Of a stretch of DNA of 64,000 nucleotides, positions 54,349 to 63,481 are shown piece after piece (the first letter of the stretch is position 1; each line of letters starts with the position of its first letter). The stretch is taken from the NCBI GenBank assembly GCA_026418275.1, contig JAOABQ010000017.1, positions 21,787 through 85,786 of the forward strand. The letters are read 5' to 3'. A program made the translations under genes and the position numbers. The notes under the pieces were generated by a model. It saw only the letters and a list, made by a program, of their open reading frames with translations, was not told the origin of the DNA and did not search any database. The stretch comes from Clostridia bacterium (GTDB lineage: Bacteria; Bacillota; Clostridia; Acetivibrionales; DSM-2933).

Positions 54349-55266
54349 ATGAAAAAGTATGAAAGCATTTTAACCGTAAATACTCCTCTTTTTCGAAAAA
54401 CCAAGCAAAGCAGGTTTCTTCCTCATTTTTTAATATCCCTCCTCATTTTTTTATTTTTACTTTTTGTTGGCTATTTTGTATCCTTCCTCATCTTCCAAGG
54501 AAGTGAACCTATTTTAAGAGAAATCCGAATAATGAGTGAACCGGTTTTCTTTTTTCTTATGCTAGCCATTTCCTGTGGTATTCAAATCCTTGTTTTCTTT
54601 TCGTGGGTTAAATTTATTGAGAGAAGAAAGGTGGAAACCCTGGGTTTTTTCAAGGAGGGTGTAATCTACCGGTATATTAGGGGCTTTATTACAGGAATTA
54701 TCATGCTTGCAGCTGCTTTGGCAGTTTTGGCATTGCTGGGGATGGTAAAAATTGAAGCGGTAAATATTTCATCCGAGAGAGGCACCGGGATTATGAGTGC
54801 TGTTATGGTTGTTCTCATTGGCTGGATGATACAGGGAGCTTCGGAGGAAATCATGATACGCGGTTGGCTGCTGCCTGTGATCAGTGTAAGACATAACCTT
54901 GTATTAGGGATTATTATTTCATCTTCCATATTTGGTTTTCTACATTTATTCAATAATAATATTAGTTTTTTAGCCATTTTAAACCTTATTTTATTTGGGG
55001 TTTTTGCTGCCTTTTATGCTTTGTGGGAGGGGGGCCTTTGGGGTATATGTGCACTGCATACCTCATGGAATTGGGCACAGGGAAATCTTTTCGGGCTGGA
55101 AGTGAGTGGGTCCTTATACGGTGGGGGCAGCATCCTGGATTTGGAGACTTTTGGACCTGGGGTGATTACCGGAGGCAATTTCGGGGTAGAAGGCGGGCTC
55201 ATTGAAACAGCTTCTCTCCTGACAGGAATTTTTATTTTATATGTACTCATGAGAAGAAAAAGTTAA
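54349..55266 (+). CDS. CPBP-family intramembrane metalloprotease
   Basis: A 305-residue membrane protein, start taken as ATG 54349 (weak GTTGAGG upstream; a TTG at 54337 is also possible). About eight hydrophobic segments. The Rce1-type motifs are present: EExxxR in ASEEIMIRGWLL, FxxxH in FGFLHLFNN, and a final 'HTSWNW' histidine. Family members are intramembrane glutamate proteases, some involved in bacteriocin immunity or prenyl-protein processing. No bacteriocin gene is adjacent, so the role is open. It converges with mogA. Confidence 0.87.
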   Translation: MKKYESILTVNTPLFRKTKQSRFLPHFLISLLIFLFLLFVGYFVSFLIFQGSEPILREIRIMSEPVFFFLMLAISCGIQILVFFSWVKFIERRKVETLGFFKEGVIYRYIRGFITGIIMLAAALAVLALLGMVKIEAVNISSERGTGIMSAVMVVLIGWMIQGASEEIMIRGWLLPVISVRHNLVLGIIISSSIFGFLHLFNNNISFLAILNLILFGVFAAFYALWEGGLWGICALHTSWNWAQGNLFGLEVSGSLYGGGSILDLETFGPGVITGGNFGVEGGLIETASLLTGIFILYVLMRRKS

Positions 55267-55290
55267 AAGGTGAACCAGGGCTAATGCATT

Positions 55291-55779
55291 TTACCTGGCG
55301 CACTCACCGGCTTTACCTTTTAAAATTTCAATGGCATGGGGAAGAACGGGCAGGATAACGCTAAGACACTCCCTAACCCCTTTGGGACTTCCAGGCAAGT
55401 TGATGATAAGGGTTTTTCCGCGAATGCCTGCAACAGCTCTTGAAAGCATAGCCCGCGGCGTGATTTTGAGACTTTCCTGCCGCATAGCTTCAGGGATTCC
55501 GGGAACTTGCCTTTCTATGACATCCAAGGTAGCCTCTGGGGTGATATCCCGTGGAGAAAATCCTGTCCCGCCGGTGGTCAGGACAAGGTCAATGTGGTGT
55601 GTATCTGCCATCTCTTTTAAATGATCGGATATGACTTCTCTTTCATCCGGGACGAGAATATAGTGAACCACTTCACCTTTCATTTCCTTTATAAGGCCTT
55701 CGATGACCCCTTTGCTTTCATCGGTCCTTTGACCGAGAGAGCCTTTATCACTTGCTGTGAGAATTCCTACCTTTATCAT
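55291..55779 (-). CDS. mogA: Molybdopterin adenylyltransferase
   Basis: A 162-residue MogA/MoaB-type protein: TTGGTGFSPRDITPEAT carries the molybdopterin-binding GGTG and the catalytic Asp region, and 'LPGSPKGVRECL' the second motif. It adenylates molybdopterin to MPT-AMP before metal insertion by MoeA. It is the only cofactor gene here on the minus strand, between the AOR operon and the tup operon. The start is ATG with GGAGGAAATAAA upstream on that strand. Whether it is MogA or the MoaB isoform cannot be settled. Confidence 0.9.
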   Translation of the reverse strand: MIKVGILTASDKGSLGQRTDESKGVIEGLIKEMKGEVVHYILVPDEREVISDHLKEMADTHHIDLVLTTGGTGFSPRDITPEATLDVIERQVPGIPEAMRQESLKITPRAMLSRAVAGIRGKTLIINLPGSPKGVRECLSVILPVLPHAIEILKGKAGECAR

Positions 55780-55887
55780 TTTATTTCCTCCATGTATTTT
55801 CTGCTTATACTTGAATCTATAAAAACTATTTTAGCACATCCATATCTAATGTAAAATAAGAACAGCCAAAGCGGACATGCTTTGCTA

Positions 55888-55916
55888 TTGACCATTTTTC
55901 AAAACTTAGGTATTAT
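55888..55916 (+). promoter_or_regulatory. Promoter of the tup/moco operon
   Basis: TTGACC at 55888-55893, a 17-bp spacer and TATTAT at 55911-55916. Transcription would start just before the riboswitch-like leader. Confidence 0.8.
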
Positions 55917-55928
55917 GAATTTAAATAT

Positions 55929-56027
55929 AATCTCCGAGCTTGGAAGTTCTAAGGCAATTGGCTATGAACCCCTGGCCGATAGGGTAAGACCGGAAACGGT
56001 TTTGCCTTCCATGTTGAAAAGGAGGAA
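55929..56027 (+). promoter_or_regulatory. Moco/Tuco riboswitch candidate
   Basis: The tupA leader has the hallmarks of the Moco RNA motif: a CTCCGAGC-like start (55932), the tetraloop stem ACCGGAAACGGT (55989-56000), a GCCTTCC run (56004-56010), and arms such as TGGAAG with CTTCCA that close the structure. CTCC can also pair with the GGAG of the tupA ribosome-binding site, a plausible switching element. Variants of this motif were proposed to bind tungsten cofactor, fitting the tungstate transporter downstream. The call rests on pattern only. Confidence 0.75.
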
Positions 56028-56037
56028 TCATTCATTC

Positions 56038-56898
56038 ATGTATGTACGGTCTATTTATGCTGCAGTAAATCAAAGAACAATTCTCGCGGTGCTGTTGGTA
56101 CTTTCACTTCTAATTATTCCTGTATCCTGCAATACCGGTAAAGTAAATCCCTCTGTTACCCTTGCTACCACGACAAGTGTTGAAGACTCCGGGCTTCTGG
56201 GTTTTTTAAAGCCGCAGTGGGAAAAGGACACAGGGCTTGATGTTAAGGTGGTGGCACAAGGAACCGGTCAGGCAATTAAAACCGGAGAAAACGGGGATGC
56301 GGATCTATTATTGATCCATGACAAAAAGTCTGAAGAAAAGTTTGTTTCTGAAGGGAACGGTCTGGAGAGAATAGAACTTATGTATAACTATTTTGTTATC
56401 GTAGGTCCCAAAGACGATCCGGCAGGAATCAAAAATACCGGTGAAGCAAACGCAGCAAAAGCATTGAGGAAAATAATGGAGCAAAAAAACCGTTTCATCT
56501 CCAGAGGCGATGAGTCAGGAACCCATAAAAAAGAATTGGCCTTATGGAAAGCGGTAGATAAAAAACCGGCCGGAGAATGGTATATCTCTGCAGGAAAGGG
56601 GATGGGTGCCGTGCTTTCCATGGCTAGTGAAAAGAAGGCATATACACTGACGGACAGAGCCACATTTCTTACTATGAAGGACAAGTTGGACTTAGAGATT
56701 GTATTGGATGGTGCTAATGACCTCTTAAACCAGTATACTATAATTGCAGTAAACCCATCAAAGCATAAGGGTATCAATGGGGAAGGGGCTCAAAAATTGA
56801 TTCAATGGATTACGTCAAAAAAGGCGTTGGCGCTTATTAACGAATATGGCAAGGACAAGTATGGAGAAAGTTTGTTTATAGTAAATTATAAAAAATAA
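56038..56898 (+). CDS. tupA: Tungstate-binding lipoprotein of the Tup transporter
   Basis: A 286-residue protein. Start taken at ATG 56038; the frame is open to 55882, but that part is the riboswitch. A lipoprotein signal (LLIIPVSC) gives a lipid-anchored mature protein. 'LATTTSVEDSGLL' at the mature N-terminus is the TupA/WtpA-like anion-binding start, and 'SRGDESGTHKKELALW' is the second signature, both typical of TupA. It captures tungstate outside the cell with high affinity and passes it to TupB. AGGAGG lies 12 bases upstream, a wide spacing. Confidence 0.9.
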   Translation: MYVRSIYAAVNQRTILAVLLVLSLLIIPVSCNTGKVNPSVTLATTTSVEDSGLLGFLKPQWEKDTGLDVKVVAQGTGQAIKTGENGDADLLLIHDKKSEEKFVSEGNGLERIELMYNYFVIVGPKDDPAGIKNTGEANAAKALRKIMEQKNRFISRGDESGTHKKELALWKAVDKKPAGEWYISAGKGMGAVLSMASEKKAYTLTDRATFLTMKDKLDLEIVLDGANDLLNQYTIIAVNPSKHKGINGEGAQKLIQWITSKKALALINEYGKDKYGESLFIVNYKK

Positions 56899-56924
56899 CG
56901 ACTCTTCGAGGTGAGATTAACTAC

Positions 56925-57614
56925 TTGAATGATTTGATGGAAAGTTTTCATGAAGCTGTAAAGCTGATTATATCCTTCAATAATGAAGTATATGGTATTA
57001 TTCTGCTTACTTTGGTTGTAACAGTCCTAAGTACGTTGATTTCTACTGCAATCGGTGTACCGATGGGCGTAATACTGGGGAGTACGGATTTTAAATATAG
57101 GAAATGGATTCTCAGTTTTGTTAATACTTTCATGGGCCTTCCCCCGGTAGTAGCAGGGCTTTTGGTGTATATTCTGCTGTCCCGGAAGGGATCTTTGGGG
57201 GAGTTAAAACTTCTTTTTACGCCGACTGCCATGGTGATTGCACAAGTACTTATTGTTTTGCCTATTATTATAGGACTTACTGCGTCGGCGGTGAAATTAA
57301 GGGCTGCTTCTATTAGGGAAACCTGTCTGGGCCTTGCGCTAAGCCGGACTCTAACGTTAAAGCTGCTTCTTTATGAATGCAGGTATAGTGTGGTTTCGGT
57401 ATTGCTGGCAGGGTATGGAAGGGCCGTTTCGGAAGTGGGTGCCGTTATGTTGGTTGGAGGAAATATTCAGTATAATACCAGGGTTATGACCACATCCATT
57501 GTTTTGGAGACAGGAAAGGGCAACTACGACCGGGCACTTGCGTTAGGTTTTATACTGCTCATGATTTCATTTTTGGTGAATTGGGGCGTTCAGCGTTTCC
57601 AGGAGGACGCATGA
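56925..57614 (+). CDS. tupB: Tungstate ABC transporter permease
   Basis: A 229-residue inner-membrane protein with about five to six spans and the permease signature region 'EVGAVMLVGGNIQYNTRVM', close to the EAA loop of TupB proteins. Start taken as TTG 56925, 9 bases after GAGGTGAG; ATG 56937 is an alternative that removes four residues. It overlaps tupC by 4 bp. With TupA and TupC it imports tungstate (known for the family; the metal is inferred from neighbours). Confidence 0.9.
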   Translation: MNDLMESFHEAVKLIISFNNEVYGIILLTLVVTVLSTLISTAIGVPMGVILGSTDFKYRKWILSFVNTFMGLPPVVAGLLVYILLSRKGSLGELKLLFTPTAMVIAQVLIVLPIIIGLTASAVKLRAASIRETCLGLALSRTLTLKLLLYECRYSVVSVLLAGYGRAVSEVGAVMLVGGNIQYNTRVMTTSIVLETGKGNYDRALALGFILLMISFLVNWGVQRFQEDA

Positions 57615-58297
57615 GGGTTATTTTAGATAACATAAAAAAGGTGTATCGAGGGAAAACGGCAATCGATGTAAAACTAACGCTGGAAAGCGGGAAAATAACT
57701 GCCGTCATCGGCCAAAACGGCAGTGGCAAAACCACATTGATGCGGATTCTGGCAGGGTTATTGGAGCCTGATTCAGGCAGGGTGCAGTACTGTGACTGTG
57801 AAAACAGCCCTTCTAAGGATTTGATAGCCTATCTTCCTCAAAAACCCTATATCTTTGACTTAAGTGTTTTTGATAATGTAAAAGTGGGAATTCAGGGAAA
57901 GGAAAATATTGAAAGTAATGTAATGGACGCGTTAAGGTTTGTCGGAATGGATGCTTTCTCAGATCAAAACGCACGGACACTGTCCGGGGGGGAAGCTCAG
58001 CGGATGGCTGTGGCCAGAACGTTAATACTTGGGAAAAAGTTTGTTTTACTGGATGAACCCACGGCATCCATCGATATTTCCAATATGCATTGGGTTGAAA
58101 GGTATATACTGGATGTGAATAAAAAGGATGGTTCAACAGTGGTGATAAACACTCATAATCCGTCCCAGGCTTATAGGATTGCCGATAGGGTGATCTTTCT
58201 TAAAAATGGCAGCGTGGCCGAGCAGGGGGACAAAAACATTTTAAAATCTCCTCAAAGTGAAGAATTGAAGGAGTTTTTGAATAACTGGAGGATATAA
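57611..58297 (+). CDS. tupC: Tungstate ABC transporter ATPase
   Basis: A 228-residue ABC ATPase started at the ATG overlapping the tupB stop, 3 bases after CCAGGAGGACGC. Motifs: Walker A GQNGSGKTT, signature LSGGEAQRMAVART, Walker B FVLLDEPTAS and the H-loop in 'VVINTHNPSQ'. It powers tungstate import through TupB. The next gene, moeA, starts directly after its stop codon, so uptake and cofactor insertion are on one transcript. Confidence 0.93.
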   Translation: MRVILDNIKKVYRGKTAIDVKLTLESGKITAVIGQNGSGKTTLMRILAGLLEPDSGRVQYCDCENSPSKDLIAYLPQKPYIFDLSVFDNVKVGIQGKENIESNVMDALRFVGMDAFSDQNARTLSGGEAQRMAVARTLILGKKFVLLDEPTASIDISNMHWVERYILDVNKKDGSTVVINTHNPSQAYRIADRVIFLKNGSVAEQGDKNILKSPQSEELKEFLNNWRI

Positions 58298-59521
58298 ATG
58301 CTTTCTGTAAAAAGTGTAACGGAAGTCTATGAAATCATAAAAGAAAATTTTTCTTTATACGCGTTGGATGCTGAAAGAATATCTATCAAGGACGCTGTGG
58401 GCAGAACATTGGCCTCTGATATTTTGGCAGACGAGGATATACCTCATTTTGACCGTTCTTCTGTGGACGGCTATGCAGTAATTTCCAAAGATACTTTTGG
58501 TGCTTCGGATTCAATCCCCGCTCAGCTTCAGATCATTGGTACGGTAAAAATGGGAGAAGAGCCTCATTTTACACTTAAAAAAGGACAGGCTGCTTATGTC
58601 CCGACTGGGGGACAGCTTCCCAAACCGGCAGATGCGGTAGTCATGATTGAGTATACCCAGGATTACAATGATGGCTACATCTATATTGAAAAGCCCCAGG
58701 CTCCGGGAAGCCATGTCGTATATAAAGGCGACGATATCAAAAGGAATGATGTTATACTAAAAAAAGGGTGCAAGCTAAGGCCACAGGATATAGGTGTGCT
58801 TGCAGCCCTTGGAATAGGCAAGGTTCAGGTCTATAGCAAGCTTAAGGTGGGAATTATATCTACAGGAGATGAAATCATTGATATGCTGGACACCCCGACC
58901 GGTGCACAGGTAAGGGATATCAATACTTACACCCTTTTTTCAGGGGTTTTAAACGAAGGCTGTGAACCGGTGTTGTTCGGGATTATCGAAGACCGTTTCC
59001 AATCCATAAGGAAAGCTGCTCAGGATGCGTTGGCACGGTGTGATATAGTTTTAATATCAGGTGGAAGCTCTGTCGGGAATATGGATGAGACCCATAAGGT
59101 TATTGACGCATTGGGGAGTCCGGGAGTTTTAGTCCATGGTATTGCAGTAAAACCAGGCAAACCGACCATTTTAGGGAAGATAGAAAACCGGGCTGTATTG
59201 GGGCTTCCAGGCCACCCTGTTTCCTGTTATATGATATATAGGGTATTTGTCGGATTCCTCATGGATGTTATGCAGGGAGGCAGCTGCAAGGTTTTAAACA
59301 TCGTAAAGGCAAAGATGGTCTGTAAATATCCTTCCAATCACGGCAGGGAAGAGTTTCTTCCTGTGAGGCTTTTGAAAAACCAGGATGAGTATCATGTACA
59401 GCCGGTTTTCGGAAAATCAGGACTCATCAAAGTGCTGGCGGAAGCAGATGGATATGTGCATATCGGCAGGAGTTTGGAGGGACTTGACGAAGGCACCGAA
59501 GTTGATGTTGTATTGTTTTAA
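58298..59521 (+). CDS. moeA: Molybdopterin molybdotransferase
   Basis: A 407-residue MoeA of normal length: 'DIPHFDRSSVDGYAV' and 'YVPTGGQLPKPADAVVMIEY' in domain I/III, 'IISTGDEIID' and 'LISGGSSVGNMDETH' in the MPT-binding domain and 'GLPGHPVSCYMIY' near the end. MoeA inserts molybdate, or tungstate in W-using organisms, into MPT-AMP. The start is ATG, 6 bases after GGAGG. It is followed by a second MoeA-like gene, a pair typical of clostridia. Confidence 0.93.
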   Translation: MLSVKSVTEVYEIIKENFSLYALDAERISIKDAVGRTLASDILADEDIPHFDRSSVDGYAVISKDTFGASDSIPAQLQIIGTVKMGEEPHFTLKKGQAAYVPTGGQLPKPADAVVMIEYTQDYNDGYIYIEKPQAPGSHVVYKGDDIKRNDVILKKGCKLRPQDIGVLAALGIGKVQVYSKLKVGIISTGDEIIDMLDTPTGAQVRDINTYTLFSGVLNEGCEPVLFGIIEDRFQSIRKAAQDALARCDIVLISGGSSVGNMDETHKVIDALGSPGVLVHGIAVKPGKPTILGKIENRAVLGLPGHPVSCYMIYRVFVGFLMDVMQGGSCKVLNIVKAKMVCKYPSNHGREEFLPVRLLKNQDEYHVQPVFGKSGLIKVLAEADGYVHIGRSLEGLDEGTEVDVVLF

Positions 59522-59537
59522 TGGGAGGGAGCCAAAA

Positions 59538-61454
59538 ATGGAGTATCAATACTTAAAAAACATGGAGCTTGAGGAAGCTTTGAAAACATATACGGAAAGT
59601 ATCGAGGCCATGGTGAAGGTACCTCAAGGAGAAGAGATTAAAGTACAGGATGCCCTAAGCAGGGTTACTTGCGAGGCAGTAATTGCCAATATTTCATCTC
59701 CCCACTACAATGCCTGTGCCATGGATGGAATTGCTGTTTTAGCGGAAAGAACCTTTGGAGCCACAGAAACAACTCCGGTTTTTTTAAAAGAAGGAACGGA
59801 TTTTGTAAGGGTGGATACGGGAGATCCCTTACCCCAACGGTTTGATGCGGTTGTCATGATTGAAGATGTTATTCATGTGGATGAAAAAACAGTTAAGCTG
59901 ATGGGGGCGGCTGTGCCCTGGCAGCATGTGAGGCAGATCGGGGAGGATATATGCAAAGGAGAGATGATCCTTTCCTCCAATACGGTAATTGAACCTCCGG
60001 CAATGGGGGCACTTCTTGCAGGAGGCGTATTGAAGGTGAAGGTTAAAAAAAGGCTTGTGGTTGGATTAATCCCAACGGGAGATGAGATTGTAAGTCCCAC
60101 AGACAGTCCGGAGGAAGGGAAGATTATTGAATTCAATTCAACGATATTTGCGGCAATGCTTACAAGGTGGGGCTGTATTCCAAAAACCTATCCCATTGTT
60201 CCCGATCATTACGGCAGGATACGGGAGGTTTTGCAAAAGGCAGCAAAAGAGTGTGATGTGGTGATTTTAAATGCGGGGTCATCTGCCGGAAGAGAGGATT
60301 TTTCCGCTAAGGTTATTGGGGAGATAGGAAAGGTACTGGTGCACGGAATATCCATAAGGCCTGGAAAGCCTACCATCATGGGACTTATAGGAGAGATCCC
60401 TGTTATCGGAGTTCCCGGGTATCCGGTTTCCGGAATCATTGTGATGGAGAATGTGGTGAAGCCGGTATTGAATTCTATGCTTCATATCACAGGAAATGAA
60501 GTGCTGTTTCAAAAGGCAGTACTATCCCGCAAATTGATTTCTTCCTTGAAATATAAGGAATTGGTAAGAATGAAACTGGGATTTGTCAAGGATAAATGGG
60601 TTGCAACACCCTTGAATAGGGGAGCCGGTGTGGTTACCTCCTTTGTGAAAGCAGATGGGATATTGGAGATTCCTATGAATTCCGAAGGGATGGAGGCAGG
60701 TAAAGAAGTAAATGTCCGGCTCTTAAAGTCCCCAACAGAAATAAAAAATACCCTCTCTGTCACAGGGAGCCATGATCCATTGATTGATATCATCATGGAC
60801 AGAATGAAAGTACACTATCCGGGAAAGTATATTTCGTCAGCACATGTAGGGAGCCTGGGAGGAATCATGGCTATCAAGCGGGGAGAAGCACATATTGCAG
60901 GCACTCACCTTCTGGATGAGGAAACAGGGGAATATAATCTAAGCTACGTTAAAAAGTACCTGCATCATGTCCCGGTAAATGTTGTGCGCTGCGTCAAGCG
61001 GCTGCAGGGACTCATGGTGAAGAAGGGAAATCCCAGGAATATTAAATCCCTCAAAGATATTGTAAGTGAAAAAAATGAAATAAGATATGTAAACAGGCAA
61101 AAAGGCTCCGGGACAAGAGTTCTTTTAGATTTTTATCTAAGAAAACATAATCTGGATGTAGAAAGGATATACGGGTATAACAGGGAGGAGCTTACACATA
61201 TGTCGGTAGCTGCGTTGGTTGCATCCGAAAGTGCAGATGCCGGTCTTGGGATTTATTCGGCGGCAATGGCATATAATCTGGATTTTATACCTCTTTGTGA
61301 GGAACAATATGATTTTATCATACCCAAAGAATATATGGAACTTTCAAGTGTTGAATGTTTTTTGGATATTCTTAAATCCCAGGAGTTTAAGGATATCTTA
61401 TTAAAAATGGGCGGCTATGAAGTAAGTGGGGCTGAGGAAATATATAGCTGCTGA
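59538..61454 (+). CDS. MoeA-PBP fusion protein
   Basis: A 638-residue protein started at ATG 59538, 7 bases after GGGAGGGAGCC; the frame extends upstream into moeA but without a usable start. Residues about 1-400 are a full MoeA ('YNACAMDGIAV', 'PTGDEIVSPTDS', 'LNAGSSAGREDFS', 'GVPGYPVSGI'). From about 430 a substrate-binding-like domain follows ('SHDPLIDIIMDRM', 'GSLGGIMAIKRGEAHIAGTH', 'RYVNRQKGSGTRVLLDF'), the PBP-like domain related to molybdate sensors. It may bind the oxyanion or cofactor to regulate or channel insertion (inference). Confidence 0.9.
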   Translation: MEYQYLKNMELEEALKTYTESIEAMVKVPQGEEIKVQDALSRVTCEAVIANISSPHYNACAMDGIAVLAERTFGATETTPVFLKEGTDFVRVDTGDPLPQRFDAVVMIEDVIHVDEKTVKLMGAAVPWQHVRQIGEDICKGEMILSSNTVIEPPAMGALLAGGVLKVKVKKRLVVGLIPTGDEIVSPTDSPEEGKIIEFNSTIFAAMLTRWGCIPKTYPIVPDHYGRIREVLQKAAKECDVVILNAGSSAGREDFSAKVIGEIGKVLVHGISIRPGKPTIMGLIGEIPVIGVPGYPVSGIIVMENVVKPVLNSMLHITGNEVLFQKAVLSRKLISSLKYKELVRMKLGFVKDKWVATPLNRGAGVVTSFVKADGILEIPMNSEGMEAGKEVNVRLLKSPTEIKNTLSVTGSHDPLIDIIMDRMKVHYPGKYISSAHVGSLGGIMAIKRGEAHIAGTHLLDEETGEYNLSYVKKYLHHVPVNVVRCVKRLQGLMVKKGNPRNIKSLKDIVSEKNEIRYVNRQKGSGTRVLLDFYLRKHNLDVERIYGYNREELTHMSVAALVASESADAGLGIYSAAMAYNLDFIPLCEEQYDFIIPKEYMELSSVECFLDILKSQEFKDILLKMGGYEVSGAEEIYSC

Positions 61455-61618
61455 TTGAACCGGAAAAAAATTGCTAAGGAAAACTTATCCACTACACAAA
61501 TTTACATTGTTATAAAGTAAGTAAACCATCTCTTACGAAAGCATCTATCACAGCGGCTTGATTTATAGAATACCGCTAAATTTAATGAAAAGAAGCATAT
61601 GTAGAAAAGAGGATGTTC

Positions 61619-62569
61619 ATGAGGGACAAGCTGGGAAGAGAAATTGAATACTTGAGAATATCCATTACACAAAGCTGCAATTTAAGCTGTATTTATTGTG
61701 CACCTCAAAGTAAAACCGATGCATGCCTTACATTGACTTCCCTGCAGTATAAAAAACTTGTCACATGTATGGCCCAATTGGGAATTAAAAAAATAAGAAT
61801 TACGGGTGGAGAGCCCCTTACACGTCCCGATGTCTGCCAGGTGGTTGAAGCTGTTTCTTCTGTGGAAGGAATAGAGGATGTTTCCATGACGACCAACGGG
61901 ATTTACTTGGGGAAATATGCTAAAAAGCTTAAGGAAGCAGGACTCAAGCGGATTAACATTAGTCTCGATTCACTAAGACAGGAAAGGTTTCGTCATATAA
62001 CCGGCACCGACCAGCTGGATGAAGTACTGGTGGGAATGGATAAGGCAGTGGATGCAGGACTTTATCCTATCCGGATCAATACGGTATTAATGAAGGGGCT
62101 TAATGAGGATGAAGTGGATGACTTTTTTAAGATTGCAAGGGAAAGCCCTGTAGATGTGAGGTTTATTGAGTTGATGCCGGTAGGCTCCTTTGGGGAGAAA
62201 AATCATCAAAAGGTAGTTTATAATTCCCAGATCCTATCAACACATCCGGAGCTTATACCGTTGAAACATTCAGATCCCGGCCAGCCTGCAAAATATTATA
62301 CCATACCCGGCTATAAAGGTAGAATCGGCTTTATTAGTCCTATGAGCCACAAGTTTTGCCATTCATGCAACAGAATACGGCTTACTTGCGACGGTAAAAT
62401 AAAACCTTGCCTTGGGGATAATGGGGAGGTAGATATCATGGGGGCCCTTCACAAGGAGCCACAGGAACTTCTGGCGTTCCTACGGAAGGTGATTTATGAG
62501 AAACCGGATGGACATCACTTTGAGAAAGGCTTTCAGTCCATGCGCGATATGAATAGAATTGGAGGGTAA
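61619..62569 (+). CDS. moaA: GTP 3',8-cyclase (radical SAM)
   Basis: A 316-residue protein started at the ATG 6 bases after AAAGAGG; two codons upstream is another ATG without good spacing. N-terminal radical-SAM motif CNLSCIYC, 'TGGEPLTRPDV' for SAM, and C-terminal second-cluster cysteines in 'HKFCHSCNRIRLTCDGKIKPC'. It ends in GlyGly (RIGG), as required for MoaA function. It converts GTP to 3',8-cyclo-GTP with MoaC, the first steps of molybdopterin synthesis. 164 bp separate it from the fusion gene, so it may have its own promoter. Confidence 0.95.
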   Translation: MRDKLGREIEYLRISITQSCNLSCIYCAPQSKTDACLTLTSLQYKKLVTCMAQLGIKKIRITGGEPLTRPDVCQVVEAVSSVEGIEDVSMTTNGIYLGKYAKKLKEAGLKRINISLDSLRQERFRHITGTDQLDEVLVGMDKAVDAGLYPIRINTVLMKGLNEDEVDDFFKIARESPVDVRFIELMPVGSFGEKNHQKVVYNSQILSTHPELIPLKHSDPGQPAKYYTIPGYKGRIGFISPMSHKFCHSCNRIRLTCDGKIKPCLGDNGEVDIMGALHKEPQELLAFLRKVIYEKPDGHHFEKGFQSMRDMNRIGG

Positions 62570-62570
62570 A

Positions 62571-63050
62571 ATGGAACTTACACATCTTGATGAAAAAGGG
62601 AATGCAAGAATGGTTGATGTTTCTGAAAAAAAGATAACCGAAAGAGAAGCCCTTGCAGTGGGCTGCATTTTTATGAAATCTGAAACGCTTTTGAAAGTTG
62701 TAGAGGGTAACCTGCCTAAAGGCGACGTCCTTGGGCCGGCAAGAATCGCGGGAATCATGGCTGCAAAGCGCACCCATGAACTGATTCCTATGTGTCATAA
62801 TATACCCATTGATTCAGTGAAAGTTGAAATAAATTCAAATTTTGAACAGTGTTGTATAGAAATAAAGGCTATAGTACGCTGTACATGGAAAACCGGTGTG
62901 GAGATGGAAGCACTGACGGCTGTATCTGTAGCCGCCTTGACTGTGTATGATATGTGCAAAGCGGTGGACAAGGAAATGGTCATTGGGGAAATACAGCTTA
63001 TAAAAAAGACCGGAGGAAAGTCAGGCGATTATATAAAGGAGAATGATTAA
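62571..63050 (+). CDS. moaC: Cyclic pyranopterin monophosphate synthase
   Basis: A 159-residue MoaC started at ATG 62571, 5 bases after GGAGGG, one base after the moaA stop. Motifs: 'RMVDVSEKKIT', 'PMCHNIPIDSVKVE' and 'GVEMEALTAVSVAALTVYDMCKA', the last carrying the catalytic Lys/Asp region. It converts 3',8-cyclo-GTP to cyclic pyranopterin monophosphate. It forms the moaA-moaC-MOSC end of the cofactor operon. Confidence 0.95.
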   Translation: MELTHLDEKGNARMVDVSEKKITEREALAVGCIFMKSETLLKVVEGNLPKGDVLGPARIAGIMAAKRTHELIPMCHNIPIDSVKVEINSNFEQCCIEIKAIVRCTWKTGVEMEALTAVSVAALTVYDMCKAVDKEMVIGEIQLIKKTGGKSGDYIKEND

Positions 63051-63052
63051 CT

Positions 63053-63481
63053 ATGGCAAAGGTGGTTGCTGTAAACATCAGTGAAAAAAAGGGAGTTCCG
63101 AAGAAAACAGTTGAATTTGTTGAAGTTATAGAAGACTTTGGACTTAAAGGGGATGCACATGCTGGACATTGGCACCGGCAGGTGAGTTTTCTTGGAATCG
63201 AAAGCATCGAAAAAATGAAAAAGGCAGGTGTTAAAGGGCTTTGTACAGGGAAATTTGCAGAAAATATTACAACCGAAGGGATTGACTTATATTTGCTTGA
63301 GATAGGGACAAGGTTTAAGATTTCTCAAGTGGAGTTTGAAGTGACGCAAATCGGAAAGGAATGTCATCAAAAGTGTGCCATATTTCACCAGGTAGGAGAT
63401 TGCGTTATGCCCAAGGAGGGTATTTTCGCCAAGGTTATCAAGGGTGGGATCATAAAAGCGGGGGATGAAATTACCCTTTAG
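63053..63481 (+). CDS. MOSC-domain protein
   Basis: A 142-residue stand-alone MOSC domain: 'DFGLKGDAHAGHWHRQVS' and the conserved cysteine region 'GKECHQKCAIFHQVGDCVM' are typical. MOSC domains bind molybdenum cofactor or carry sulfur for cofactor maturation. It starts 2 bp after moaC and is the last gene of the group, so it probably delivers or sulfurates the finished cofactor (inference). The extra cysteines (CHQKC) might carry the persulfide. Confidence 0.9.
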   Translation: MAKVVAVNISEKKGVPKKTVEFVEVIEDFGLKGDAHAGHWHRQVSFLGIESIEKMKKAGVKGLCTGKFAENITTEGIDLYLLEIGTRFKISQVEFEVTQIGKECHQKCAIFHQVGDCVMPKEGIFAKVIKGGIIKAGDEITL

